The notes under the pieces: generated by a model
What the model was told of the DNA's origin: nothing
Seen by the model: only the letters and a program-made list of their open reading frames with translations
The model's database searches: none
Position numbers and translations under genes: made by a program
Assembly (NCBI GenBank): GCA_965657965.1
Contig: CBFHQM010000042.1
Location: 1 to 9,842 of the forward strand
Origin: UBA8752 sp965657965
GTDB taxonomy: Bacteria > Bacteroidota > Bacteroidia > Flavobacteriales_D > Sanyastnellaceae
Length of the DNA: 9,842 bases
Direction: 5' to 3'
In this document: positions 1 to 6,622 of the stretch, one piece after another
Layout of the letters: each line of letters starts with the position of its first letter
Numbering within the stretch: position 1 is the first letter of the stretch

Positions 1-506
1 ACGGTGAAGCCACCTCCGAGCCTGTCAGTGAGGCCTGTGTAATAACCGGCTCCCACCCAGTATAAAGTGGTCCAATCGCGTTGGATTGGATAAATCAAGA
101 AGGGGGCGGGCTGATTCACGGACTCCAACTCCACGTGGGCAAAAATTTTAGGCAGTAGGCGTCTTCGCGCAAATGCGCTGCCTCCAAAAATGTACTGATC
201 TGAGTTCCCAAACGTTTGCTTGAACCGTTGGAAGTAGTAGGAAGCGCCGATTCCCGCGATCAGGTTTTTGTTGATCCGGTATCCCACTTGTGGGCTAGCT
301 CCAATCAAAGTCGCGCTGCCCAACTGAAGTGCCGCTCCACCACCCAATGTCAATCGTTCCCCAAAGCTTTTCTCCTCTAGTGTCCGATTGTCGACTCCCG
401 TGATTTCACGTTCGCGTTCTTCGGAATCAAACCACCAGTCACTTTGTGCCTGCACTAAGGGGAGACATGCAAAAAACGAAAGCGTGAAAATGATCGGACG
501 CGTCAT
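1..506 (-). CDS. Putative outer-membrane beta-barrel protein, 3' end outside window
   Basis: An open frame on the minus strand begins with ATG at 504-506 and stays open to base 1, giving 168 visible residues without a stop. The first ~20 residues form a signal peptide: a basic start (MTRP), a hydrophobic core (IIFTLSFFACLPL) and a probable signal-peptidase I site near VQAQ. The mature part begins with a short acidic stretch (DSEEREREITGVD) and then shows alternating glycine/aromatic segments such as QVGYRINKNLIAGIGASYYF, with later strands ending in WVGAGYYTGL. Such segments are typical of Bacteroidota outer-membrane barrels. The start is supported by a TAnnTTYG element exactly 4 bases upstream. 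The gene is divergent from purK. I do not recognise the exact family and its cargo or role is unknown. The outer-membrane location is an inference from composition. Confidence 0.75.
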   Translation of the reverse strand, partial: MTRPIIFTLSFFACLPLVQAQSDWWFDSEEREREITGVDNRTLEEKSFGERLTLGGGAALQLGSATLIGASPQVGYRINKNLIAGIGASYYFQRFKQTFGNSDQYIFGGSAFARRRLLPKIFAHVELESVNQPAPFLIYPIQRDWTTLYWVGAGYYTGLTDRLGGGFT

Positions 507-510
507 GCAC

Positions 511-518
511 CGAATCTA
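511..518 (-). promoter_or_regulatory. Bacteroidota -7 promoter element for the outer-membrane gene
   Basis: Read on the minus strand this is TAGATTCG, a TAnnTTYG match, followed by a 4-base spacer and the ATG at 506. A TTG lies 21 bases upstream on the same strand, within the range described for flavobacterial -33/-7 promoters. The predicted transcription start falls at or next to the start codon, implying a leaderless mRNA. No experimental support. Confidence 0.5.
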
Positions 519-524
519 CACAGG

Positions 525-532
525 TATCTTTG
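525..532 (+). promoter_or_regulatory. Bacteroidota -7 promoter element for purK
   Basis: TATCTTTG is a perfect match to the TAnnTTTG consensus and ends 4 bases before the purK ATG at 537. No convincing TTG -33 element is visible 17-23 bases upstream. The element lies 6 bases from the opposing element of the divergent gene, so the two promoters share their core region. Confidence 0.55.
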
Positions 533-536
533 CATC

Positions 537-1694
537 ATGCAAGGAGAAACGGCATCCCTGCGCAATGGTTCTGACCTGCGCATCGGCTTTTTGGGAGGGG
601 GTCAGCTCGGTCGAATGACAATTCAAGCCGCCCTGGATTTGGATTTTCGAATCGAAGTGCTGGACCCCGATCCACAATGTCCTTGTGCACGCATTGCCCA
701 TCGGTATACGCAAGGTGACCTGAACGATGCCGAGGCGGTCATCAATTGGGGCCGCAGTCTGGACGTGGTAACAGTCGAGATCGAAAACGTGAGCACGGAA
801 GGCCTCACAGCGCTCAAGGCCATGGGGGTTCAAGTGTTGCCTGACCCTGCTCACCTCGCCATGATCCGGGACAAGGGGCTTCAAAAGCAGTTTTACACGG
901 AACACAACATTCCCACTTCCGAGTATACACTCGTTGAATCAGGCAGAGCAGAAATCTTAGCGCGGGGATTGCCTGTGGTGCAGAAGCTGAGGACCGGTGG
1001 ATATGATGGCCGTGGCGTGCAGGTGATTCGCACAGAAGACCAGGCGCGTTATGCCTTTGATGCGCCCTCGTTGCTGGAGGATGCCGTGGACATCGAAAAG
1101 GAACTGAGTGTGATCGTGGCCCGTTCCACATCGGGAGAGATCAAAGCGTATCCCGTGGTGGAGTCAGTGTTCAATGAACTCAATTTGGTCGATTACCTCG
1201 TGGCGCCGGCGCGCATATCGGAGGCCATTGAGGTTGAGGCGTGTCGTGTGGCCCTTTCCGTGGTGCAGGCGATGGGTTTCGTGGGTCTTCTGGCCATCGA
1301 ACTCTTTCTCGACAAGTCTGGCCGCATTCTCGTGAATGAGGTCGCGCCCCGCGCCCACAACTCGGGTCACCATACTATCGAGGCCTGTGGCACTTCGCAG
1401 TTTGAGCAACACCTCCGTGCCATTCTGGGCTTGCCCCTCGGCGACACCGCTCAACGTTCTGCTGCTGCCATGCTCAATCTGATTGGCGCACCGGGAGCGA
1501 GTGGAACGCCGCTTTACACTGCGCTGGGCAGCGCCCTCGCCGAACCCGGGCTGCACCCTCATATCTATGGCAAGTCGGCTGTACGCGAAGGGCGGAAAAT
1601 GGGCCATGTTACGGTCTTGGCCGACTCCGCCGATGCGGCCGAGCAACGCGTCCTCGCTTTGCGCGACCACATTTCCACAGTCCACGCACATTGA
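537..1694 (+). CDS. purK: 5-(carboxyamino)imidazole ribonucleotide synthase (PurK)
   Basis: Catalyses ATP- and bicarbonate-dependent carboxylation of AIR to N5-CAIR in cytoplasmic de novo purine synthesis; the product goes to PurE, which is not in the window. The 385-residue protein is an ATP-grasp enzyme. The N-terminal Rossmann-like motif GFLGGGQLGRM is at residues 17-27, the ATP-binding lysine near VVQK (147-150) is followed by the glycine-rich loop GYDGRG (155-160), and the metal-binding acidic pair is LAIELF (E255) and VNEVAPRAHNSGHHT (E268). The C-terminal PurK lobe follows from about residue 300. The ATG at 537 gives about 13 residues before the Rossmann strand; a short extension is usual in flavobacterial PurK as I recall. 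An AAGGAG lies inside the coding sequence at 541-546 but has no suitable in-frame start after it. It is divergent from the outer-membrane gene and 35 bases upstream of thyA. Confidence 0.97.
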   Translation: MQGETASLRNGSDLRIGFLGGGQLGRMTIQAALDLDFRIEVLDPDPQCPCARIAHRYTQGDLNDAEAVINWGRSLDVVTVEIENVSTEGLTALKAMGVQVLPDPAHLAMIRDKGLQKQFYTEHNIPTSEYTLVESGRAEILARGLPVVQKLRTGGYDGRGVQVIRTEDQARYAFDAPSLLEDAVDIEKELSVIVARSTSGEIKAYPVVESVFNELNLVDYLVAPARISEAIEVEACRVALSVVQAMGFVGLLAIELFLDKSGRILVNEVAPRAHNSGHHTIEACGTSQFEQHLRAILGLPLGDTAQRSAAAMLNLIGAPGASGTPLYTALGSALAEPGLHPHIYGKSAVREGRKMGHVTVLADSADAAEQRVLALRDHISTVHAH

Positions 1695-1717
1695 GCTGAA
1701 TCGGCGGTCCTCCGGGC

Positions 1718-1725
1718 TACCTTCG
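1718..1725 (+). promoter_or_regulatory. -7-like element in front of thyA
   Basis: TACCTTCG matches TAnnTTYG and ends 4 bases before the thyA ATG (1730). A TTG is present 24 bases upstream, slightly further than typical. It suggests thyA can be transcribed from its own start in addition to any read-through from purK. Confidence 0.45.
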
Positions 1726-1729
1726 GAAA

Positions 1730-2524
1730 ATGCGTCAGTATCTAGACCTGTTGCAAAAGCTCCTCGATGAGGGTCAGGAACGTCCGGATCGGACGGGCAC
1801 CGGAACATTGGGCCTGTTTGGTCACCAAATGCGCTTCGACTTGTCGGAGGGTTTTCCGGTATTGACCACCAAGAAGCTTCACCTGCGCAGCATCATCCAC
1901 GAGCTTTTGTGGTTCCTCCAAGGCGACACCAACATCGCTTACTTAAAGGAAAACGGGGTGCGAATCTGGGACGAATGGGCCGATGAAAACGGCGACCTTG
2001 GTCCGGTATATGGTTACCAATGGCGGTCTTGGCCAAATCCGAAAGGGGGCAGCACAGACCAGATTGCGCAGCTCGTCGAGCGGCTCAAAACCAATCCGTA
2101 CAGCCGTCGCCATGTGGTGAGCGCTTGGAATCCTTCCTTTATTGAAGAGATGGCCTTGCCACCTTGCCATTGCCTGTTTCAGTTTCATGTACAGGATGGA
2201 CGGTTGAATTGTCAGCTTTATCAGCGCTCAGCGGACACCTTTTTGGGTGTTCCATTCAACATTAGTTCTTATGCCTTGCTCACCATGATGGTGGCCCAAG
2301 TATGCGACCTCGAGCCCGGTGATTTCGTCCACACTTTTGGAGATGTGCACCTCTATCTGAATCATGTGGATCAAGCGCGTGAGCAGCTCACGCGTGAAAC
2401 GCGGACTCTGCCTACGATGCGCATAAATCCCGACGTCAAAGACCTGTTCGCCTTCCGTGGTGAGGACTTTGAGCTTGTCAACTACGATCCCCACCCACAC
2501 ATTAAGGCGGCCGTGAGCGTCTGA
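1730..2524 (+). CDS. thyA: Thymidylate synthase (ThyA)
   Basis: Converts dUMP and methylene-tetrahydrofolate to dTMP and dihydrofolate in the cytoplasm. It is 264 residues long, the same length as E. coli ThyA, and is collinear with it. Conserved blocks include RTGTGTLGLFGHQMRFDL (21-38), the helix RSIIHELLWFLQGDTNIAYL (53-72), IWDEWADENGDLGPVYG (79-95), the phosphate-binding pair SRR (125-127), the active site ALPPCHC with nucleophile C146, the dUMP-binding block QRSADTFLGVPFNISSYALL (165-184), and HTFGDVHLY (201-209). The C-terminus (DPHPHIKAAVSV) follows the family pattern. The start is fixed by alignment to the E. coli start and by the TAnnTTYG element 4 bases upstream. folA follows after 16 bases; its product recycles the dihydrofolate made here, so the pairing is functional. 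No frameshift or missing catalytic residue is seen. Confidence 0.98.
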   Translation: MRQYLDLLQKLLDEGQERPDRTGTGTLGLFGHQMRFDLSEGFPVLTTKKLHLRSIIHELLWFLQGDTNIAYLKENGVRIWDEWADENGDLGPVYGYQWRSWPNPKGGSTDQIAQLVERLKTNPYSRRHVVSAWNPSFIEEMALPPCHCLFQFHVQDGRLNCQLYQRSADTFLGVPFNISSYALLTMMVAQVCDLEPGDFVHTFGDVHLYLNHVDQAREQLTRETRTLPTMRINPDVKDLFAFRGEDFELVNYDPHPHIKAAVSV

Positions 2525-2527
2525 TTT

Positions 2528-2535
2528 TGTCTTTG
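2528..2535 (+). promoter_or_regulatory. Weak -7-like element in front of folA
   Basis: TGTCTTTG matches TAnnTTTG at 7 of 8 positions and ends 5 bases before the folA ATG at 2541. A second partial match (TGATTTTG, 2522-2529) overlaps the thyA stop. It resembles the elements at neighbouring genes but is weaker in both sequence and spacing. Confidence 0.25.
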
Positions 2536-2540
2536 ATTGA

Positions 2541-3071
2541 ATGATGCGTGTATCTCTGATTGCAGCGGTGGCTTCCAATGGCGTCATCGGCAAGGACAAC
2601 GACTTGATTTGGACGTTGCGTGATGACATGGCTTTTTTCAAGAACACCACCAAGGGGCGCCATGTGATCATGGGCCGGCGGAATTGGGAGAGCATTCCGC
2701 ATCGGTTTCGGCCTTTGCCTGGTCGTCCAAACATGGTGCTGTCTCGCGATGAGAGCTATGTGGCCGAAGGAGCAGTCACGTTTGACGTGTTGAATGCGGC
2801 TTTGGATGCAGCCCGCAAGGCAGGAGAGGAGGAGGCTTTCATTATTGGAGGGGCTCAGATTTACCGTTTGGCTTTGGAATCGGGGGTGGTCGACACGATG
2901 TATCTGACCCACGTTGACCGTGAATACGAAGGAGATACATGGTTTCCGGAGTTTGATGCGGATGCCTGGAAAGCGCAATCGCTCTTCCAACACGTTGCCG
3001 ATGAACGGAACGAGGCCGCTTTTGAGGTGTGCCGTTACGACCGAATTTCTGTAGAGGCGCCATCAGCATAA
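2541..3071 (+). CDS. folA: Dihydrofolate reductase
   Basis: NADPH-dependent reduction of dihydrofolate to tetrahydrofolate, replenishing the cofactor oxidised by ThyA. The 176-residue protein shows the family order: strand VSLIAAVASNGVIG (4-17), the mobile loop with W24, the substrate-binding acid D29 in LRDDMAFF (aligned with D27 of E. coli), HVIMGRRNWESI (41-52), RPLPGRPNMVLSR, and the NADPH glycine motif FIIGGAQIY. Relative to E. coli, the proline after the loop methionine is replaced (LIW instead of MPW), and a short insert precedes RPLPGR. The C-terminus is somewhat longer than E. coli's 159 residues. Two ATGs are adjacent; the first is used here, but the second (2544) is equally possible. 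Its TAA stop shares one base with the yidD ATG. Confidence 0.97.
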   Translation: MMRVSLIAAVASNGVIGKDNDLIWTLRDDMAFFKNTTKGRHVIMGRRNWESIPHRFRPLPGRPNMVLSRDESYVAEGAVTFDVLNAALDAARKAGEEEAFIIGGAQIYRLALESGVVDTMYLTHVDREYEGDTWFPEFDADAWKAQSLFQHVADERNEAAFEVCRYDRISVEAPSA

Positions 3072-3340
3072 TGGGAAAGGCGCTCTCGGCTGTCCTTGTT
3101 TTCTTTGTTCGCGCGTATCAGGCTTTGCTCTCGCCATGGCTAGGCAGCAACTGCCGTCATCAGCCAACTTGCTCGGCGTATATGATTGAATCCATCGGTG
3201 AATGGGGGCCTTTTCGGGGCACTTGGATGGGCCTGCGGCGCATCTTGAAATGTCACCCATGGGGGACATCTGGCCATGATCCGGTTCCGATGCGGGCCAA
3301 GAAGGGTGAAGCAAGTGGCCCACAGCGAGATGCGGGTTAA
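3071..3340 (+). CDS. yidD: Membrane protein insertion efficiency factor YidD
   Basis: YidD is a small inner-membrane-associated protein that assists YidC-dependent membrane protein insertion; its exact mechanism is not settled. The 89-residue protein contains the family signature: an amphipathic N-terminal helix (residues 4-24, AYQALLSPWLG), then NCRHQPTCSAY with C28 and C34, GLRRILKCHPW with C61, and the closing motif GHDPVP (68-73). All three conserved cysteines are present. The ATG at 3071 overlaps the folA TAA by one base (TAATG), which points to translational coupling; an in-frame start further upstream (3029) would lie inside folA and adds non-conserved residues. In many bacteria yidD sits beside rnpA and yidC, so its place behind folA is a different arrangement. 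Confidence 0.95.
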   Translation: MGKALSAVLVFFVRAYQALLSPWLGSNCRHQPTCSAYMIESIGEWGPFRGTWMGLRRILKCHPWGTSGHDPVPMRAKKGEASGPQRDAG

Positions 3341-3345
3341 TTTTG
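3338..3345 (+). promoter_or_regulatory. -7 promoter element for the lipoprotein-hemB-fur unit
   Basis: TAATTTTG is a perfect TAnnTTTG match. It ends 4 bases before the ATG at 3350, and its first three bases are the yidD stop codon. Because the following genes overlap one another, this could be the promoter for the lipoprotein, hemB, fur and BNR genes together. No -33 TTG is evident. Confidence 0.5.
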
Positions 3346-3349
3346 CGAC

Positions 3350-3874
3350 ATGAAGTACATCAATGGATTGGCCGCAGGAGCGGTTGCCCTCCTTGCGATT
3401 GGATGCGGCACGCCACAGGAGAGTGAGGCGCTGAAAGAGGCGAAAGCCGTGCATGCACAGCTTACGCGCATTGGAGAAGATCTCCATGAGTCTTTGATGG
3501 AGGCCATGGCCCCGCTTGAAGGTCAAATCGATTCTGCCATGATGGAGGGAGATACCTTGCTTGCTGCAGAGTTGGCCAAACTGGAAGGCAAGCTGGACCG
3601 CATTGACGTGCGGTTTCACGATTGGTCGGAGACAGTGGTCGAAATCCCCGGTCAGGCATGCACCCATGACCATGACCACAGCGAGCATGACCATGGACAC
3701 AGCCACGATCACGACGGCCATGACCATGCAGACCACGAGGGCCATGACCACAGCCACGACCATGGTGCTGCACTTCCAGAAGGCTTGAGCGACGAAGACA
3801 TCCTTGACATCCAAGCGGCGTTGAAAACGGTGCTGGACAGCCTCAAGTTGGACTTTGAACGTGTGGTGAATTAA
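3350..3874 (+). CDS. Histidine-rich metal-binding lipoprotein (hypothetical)
   Basis: The 174-residue protein starts with a lipoprotein signal peptide: MKYINGLAAGAVALLAIGC, with lipidation expected at C19 (alanine at -3 is a weaker lipobox). Residues 23-95 look helical and amphipathic, likely coiled-coil, with many Glu, Lys and Leu. Residues 104-138 are extraordinary: one cysteine, then 15 histidines and about 9 aspartates within 33 residues, in HD/HDH steps. A final acidic helical segment (145-174) follows. Such stretches bind Zn, Ni, Co or Cu ions in known metal chaperones and transporters, so a periplasmic or outer-membrane metal buffer is a reasonable inference. The helical part loosely resembles small flavobacterial lipoproteins I cannot name with certainty. 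Its TAA overlaps the hemB ATG by one base, and fur follows, consistent with a metal-related role. Function is unproven. Confidence 0.85.
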   Translation: MKYINGLAAGAVALLAIGCGTPQESEALKEAKAVHAQLTRIGEDLHESLMEAMAPLEGQIDSAMMEGDTLLAAELAKLEGKLDRIDVRFHDWSETVVEIPGQACTHDHDHSEHDHGHSHDHDGHDHADHEGHDHSHDHGAALPEGLSDEDILDIQAALKTVLDSLKLDFERVVN

Positions 3875-4881
3875 TGGAAACCACAGGATTGCCTTTTCAA
3901 CCTTCTCGCCCCCGTCGAAACCGCCGAAATGCGGCAATTCGCGGACTGGTGCGGGAGACTCGACTGCACCCCGAGCAGCTGATCTACCCGCTCTTTTGCG
4001 TGGATGGAACGGGCATCGAAGACCCGATTGGAACACTGCCGGGCATGTCTCGGCTGAGCGAAGACAAGTTGCTCGACGAGATTGGCCGCGCGTGGAATCT
4101 TGGGATTCGCAACTTCTGTCTTTTCCCGATGGTGGAGGATCACTTGAAAGACAAAACAGCCAGCTACAGCTGGTCGGAAGACAACTTTTACTTGCGCATT
4201 GCCCGCAGTGTGAAGGTGCGTTTCCCTGAATGCAGCTTGATGAGCGATGTGGCCATGGATCCATACAGTTCAGACGGCCACGACGGGGTAGTGACCGAGG
4301 ACGGCCGGATCGACAACGAAGCCACGCTGCCCATTTTGGCGCGCATGGCGGTGGCGCAGGCTCAGGCCGGATTTGATTGGATTGGCCCGAGCGACATGAT
4401 GGATGGCCGCATTGGCGTTATCCGAGAGGCGCTGGATGAACATGGATACTGCGATACGGGCATTCTCGCCTACACGGCCAAGTATGCCAGTGCGTTCTAC
4501 GGACCGTTTCGCGACGCATTGGACAGCGCCCCCAAGTCGGGCGACAAGAAGACCTACCAAATGGATCCGGCCAACGTGACCGAGGCGTTGCGCGAGCTGG
4601 ATCTCGACGAAATGGAAGGTGCGGACATTGTGATGGTAAAGCCAGCCTTGGCCTATTTGGATGTGATTCGCGCAGTCAAAGAGCAGACCGCCCTGCCTGT
4701 GGCGGCCTATAACGTAAGCGGTGAATACGCTTTGGTGAAAGCGGGCGCCGCGGCCGGGTTCCTCGATGCCGAAGCCGGTATGCTTGAGGTGTTGGGGGCG
4801 ATTCGCCGTGCTGGAGCCGACATTATTCTCACCTATTTCGCGCCGGAATACGCGGCTTGGTACAAAAAACACCATGGCTGA
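3874..4881 (+). CDS. hemB: Delta-aminolevulinic acid dehydratase (porphobilinogen synthase)
   Basis: Condenses two 5-aminolevulinate molecules to porphobilinogen, an early step of haem synthesis in the cytoplasm. The 335-residue protein matches the usual family length. Key sites are the metal region SDVAMDPYSSDGHDG (124-138), IGPSDMMDGRIG (170-181), the first active-site lysine K203 in YTAKYASAFYGPF, and the Schiff-base lysine K256 in DIVMVKPALAYLD. The three cysteines that bind zinc in animal and yeast enzymes are replaced by A127, D129 and D137, so this is the Asp-type enzyme, expected not to need catalytic zinc and likely Mg-stimulated. The start overlaps the lipoprotein stop (TAATG), and the end overlaps fur by 8 bases, so translation is probably coupled. 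Confidence 0.98.
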   Translation: METTGLPFQPSRPRRNRRNAAIRGLVRETRLHPEQLIYPLFCVDGTGIEDPIGTLPGMSRLSEDKLLDEIGRAWNLGIRNFCLFPMVEDHLKDKTASYSWSEDNFYLRIARSVKVRFPECSLMSDVAMDPYSSDGHDGVVTEDGRIDNEATLPILARMAVAQAQAGFDWIGPSDMMDGRIGVIREALDEHGYCDTGILAYTAKYASAFYGPFRDALDSAPKSGDKKTYQMDPANVTEALRELDLDEMEGADIVMVKPALAYLDVIRAVKEQTALPVAAYNVSGEYALVKAGAAAGFLDAEAGMLEVLGAIRRAGADIILTYFAPEYAAWYKKHHG

Positions 4882-5314
4882 ACCGGCAACACCAGCCCTG
4901 CTCATTGAAGTGCGCGAGCGCTTGGAGGACTTCCTTTCCGAAGGGGGACACCGCAAAACACCGGAGCGGTTTTCGGTACTCGAGGAAATTTATTCTTCTG
5001 GGGGTCACTTCGATGTGGATGCGTTGCTGGACCGCATGAAGAAACGGGGGGCAAAAGTGAGCCGAGCCACCCTGTACAACACGATTGAATTGTTGCTCGA
5101 GGCGGGCCTTGTCCGCAAGCACCGTTTTGGAGAGCAAAGTCAATACGAGCCGGGCTACCCTTCTCGCCAGCACGATCACATCATCCTCGACAATGGGGAG
5201 GTACTTGAATTCTGTGATCCGCGCATTCAACAGATCAAAGCCACCCTCGAAGAACATTTCGGCATCGAGATCCTGCACCACGCGCTCCACATCTACGCCC
5301 GAAAAAAGACATGA
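4874..5314 (+). CDS. fur: Fur-family metal-responsive transcriptional regulator
   Basis: A 146-residue cytoplasmic DNA-binding protein, likely an iron-dependent repressor. The N-terminal winged helix includes KTPERFSVLEEIY (28-40), HFDVDALLDRM, and the recognition helix SRATLYNTIELLLEAGLV (63-80). The C-terminal dimerisation domain carries metal ligands at conserved places: H45, E92, H100-D101-H102, E112 and H128. The residue at E112 is Glu, as in Fur, not the Asp used by PerR. Both CXXC pairs of the structural zinc site seen in E. coli-type family members are absent: HDHIILDNGEVLEF has none, and the protein ends HALHIYARKKT. My recollection is that many flavobacterial Fur proteins share this. 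A start at 4766 is in frame but lies deep inside hemB; ATG 4874 gives the family N-terminus and overlaps hemB by 8 bases. Zur or another family member cannot be ruled out. Confidence 0.93.
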   Translation: MAEPATPALLIEVRERLEDFLSEGGHRKTPERFSVLEEIYSSGGHFDVDALLDRMKKRGAKVSRATLYNTIELLLEAGLVRKHRFGEQSQYEPGYPSRQHDHIILDNGEVLEFCDPRIQQIKATLEEHFGIEILHHALHIYARKKT

Positions 5315-6612
5315 CCATGCGGATTTTACTGTTGTTGCTCTCTTTTACGGTTTCTGTGGCCATCGCCCAGCAGAAGGTGCCAACCAATGTTCAGATTCAC
5401 GTGGCCGGCCAAGAGCCGCTGGGCTACGCTCCGTGTGAGCCCTCCATTGCCATCAATCCAACCAATCCTGATCACATGGTGGCGGGCGCGGTTCTCGATT
5501 ATGTCTATGTGAGTGAGGATGCGGGAAAGACATGGTCTCGTGACCGAATGAAAGCCAAGGCTGGAGTATTTGGAGATCCGTGTCTGGTGGCTGGGCCTCA
5601 GGGAGACTTTTACTATGCGCACTTGAGCAATCCGGACGGTGAAGGTTGGGAGACGGAGGCGCTTCTGGATCGAATTGTGGTCCAGCACAGCAAGCCCAAA
5701 AAGAAGGGCAAGAAGTGGAGCAAAGGCGTTGGCGTTGGCCAAAATGGGGCCAAGGACCAAGACAAGGAGTGGCTCGCTGTGAGTCCCAGCGGAGACAAAC
5801 TGGCCATGTGCTGGACCGAATTCGACCATTATGGCAGTGAGGTGGCAGGAGACAGCACGCGGATTCTGTGCAGCACTGCGGGCCGAGAGGGCAAGAAATG
5901 GACCGAGCCGGTCAAGGTTAGCGCCATGCAAGGCAATTGTTTGGATGGAGACAGCACGGTAGAGGGCGCTGTGCCGGTGTGGGTGGATGAAATGACCTTG
6001 GGCGTAGCATGGGCCCATGGAGAACACCTTCGGTGGAATGTGAGCAAGGACGGTGGCGTCACCTTTCGTCCATATGAGCAGTACATCGCCGACATCATTG
6101 GAGGCTGGGATCAAATCATTCCGGGAATTGGCCGTGCGAACGGCATGCCGGTTACGGCAGTGGCGCGCAAGGGGGCATACGCAGGCCGCGTTTACGTGAA
6201 CTGGACCGACCAGCGCAATGGCCCTACGGATACCGACGTCTGGGTGATTTGGTCCGACGACCAAGGCACCACCTGGTCAGACCCGGAGCGGGTCAACAAT
6301 GACCCTCCGGGCAAGCACCAGTTTTTCACGTGGATGGCCGTTGACCCCGTTACGGGTTTCGTTCACGTGGTGTTTTACGACCGCCGAATGAGTGAGCGCA
6401 CCGCGACGCACGTTTACGTGGCCACTTCGACCAACGGTGGGGCACATTTCGCCAATCGCCGTGTGAGTGAATCGCCATTCGTCCCATCGGAGCTTGGCTT
6501 TTTCGGAGACTACAACAACATCAGTGCGTACGATGGGCACGTTCGCCCCATCTGGACGCGCAATGAACAAGGCGTTCAGGGCATTTGGACGGCGCTCATC
6601 GAAGAGCGTTAA
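5311..6612 (+). CDS. Secreted Asp-box (BNR/sialidase-like) beta-propeller protein
   Basis: The 433-residue protein has a signal peptide (MTMRILLLLLSFTVSVAIAQ, cleavage near residue 20), so it leaves the cytoplasm. Four Asp-box-like turns are visible: SEDAGKTW (68-75), SKDGGVTF (245-252), SDDQGTTW (315-322) and a degenerate STNGGAHF (373-380), which with PSIAINPTNPDHMVAG (44-59) and GDYNNISAYDG (399-409) indicates a sialidase-superfamily propeller. I see no RIP motif or clear arginine triad, so sialidase activity should not be assumed. A lysine-rich loop (KPKKKGKK, 128-135) interrupts one blade. There is no recognisable C-terminal T9SS sorting domain. The ATG at 5311 overlaps the fur stop as ATGA; a second ATG at 5317 gives an equally good signal peptide. 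Substrate and role are unknown. Confidence 0.9.
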   Translation: MTMRILLLLLSFTVSVAIAQQKVPTNVQIHVAGQEPLGYAPCEPSIAINPTNPDHMVAGAVLDYVYVSEDAGKTWSRDRMKAKAGVFGDPCLVAGPQGDFYYAHLSNPDGEGWETEALLDRIVVQHSKPKKKGKKWSKGVGVGQNGAKDQDKEWLAVSPSGDKLAMCWTEFDHYGSEVAGDSTRILCSTAGREGKKWTEPVKVSAMQGNCLDGDSTVEGAVPVWVDEMTLGVAWAHGEHLRWNVSKDGGVTFRPYEQYIADIIGGWDQIIPGIGRANGMPVTAVARKGAYAGRVYVNWTDQRNGPTDTDVWVIWSDDQGTTWSDPERVNNDPPGKHQFFTWMAVDPVTGFVHVVFYDRRMSERTATHVYVATSTNGGAHFANRRVSESPFVPSELGFFGDYNNISAYDGHVRPIWTRNEQGVQGIWTALIEER

Positions 6613-6622
6613 CTCGCGCCGT

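Noticed and set aside
3659..3769. CRISPR-like or non-coding tandem repeat
   Set aside because: The repetition follows codons for His and Asp in an open frame with no regular spacers.
3140..4264. Minus-strand open frame of 374 codons across yidD, the lipoprotein gene and hemB
   Set aside because: It is antisense to three well-supported genes, shows low-complexity runs (the antisense of the His-rich stretch) and no recognisable domain; GC-rich coding sequence often leaves such shadows.
4766..4873. Longer Fur frame starting inside hemB
   Set aside because: Adds 36 residues encoded in another frame of hemB, with no Fur similarity; ATG 4874 gives a normal Fur.
5326..6264. Minus-strand open frame of 312 codons opposite the BNR gene
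   Set aside because: No family motif or upstream signal, while the plus-strand frame has a signal peptide and Asp boxes.
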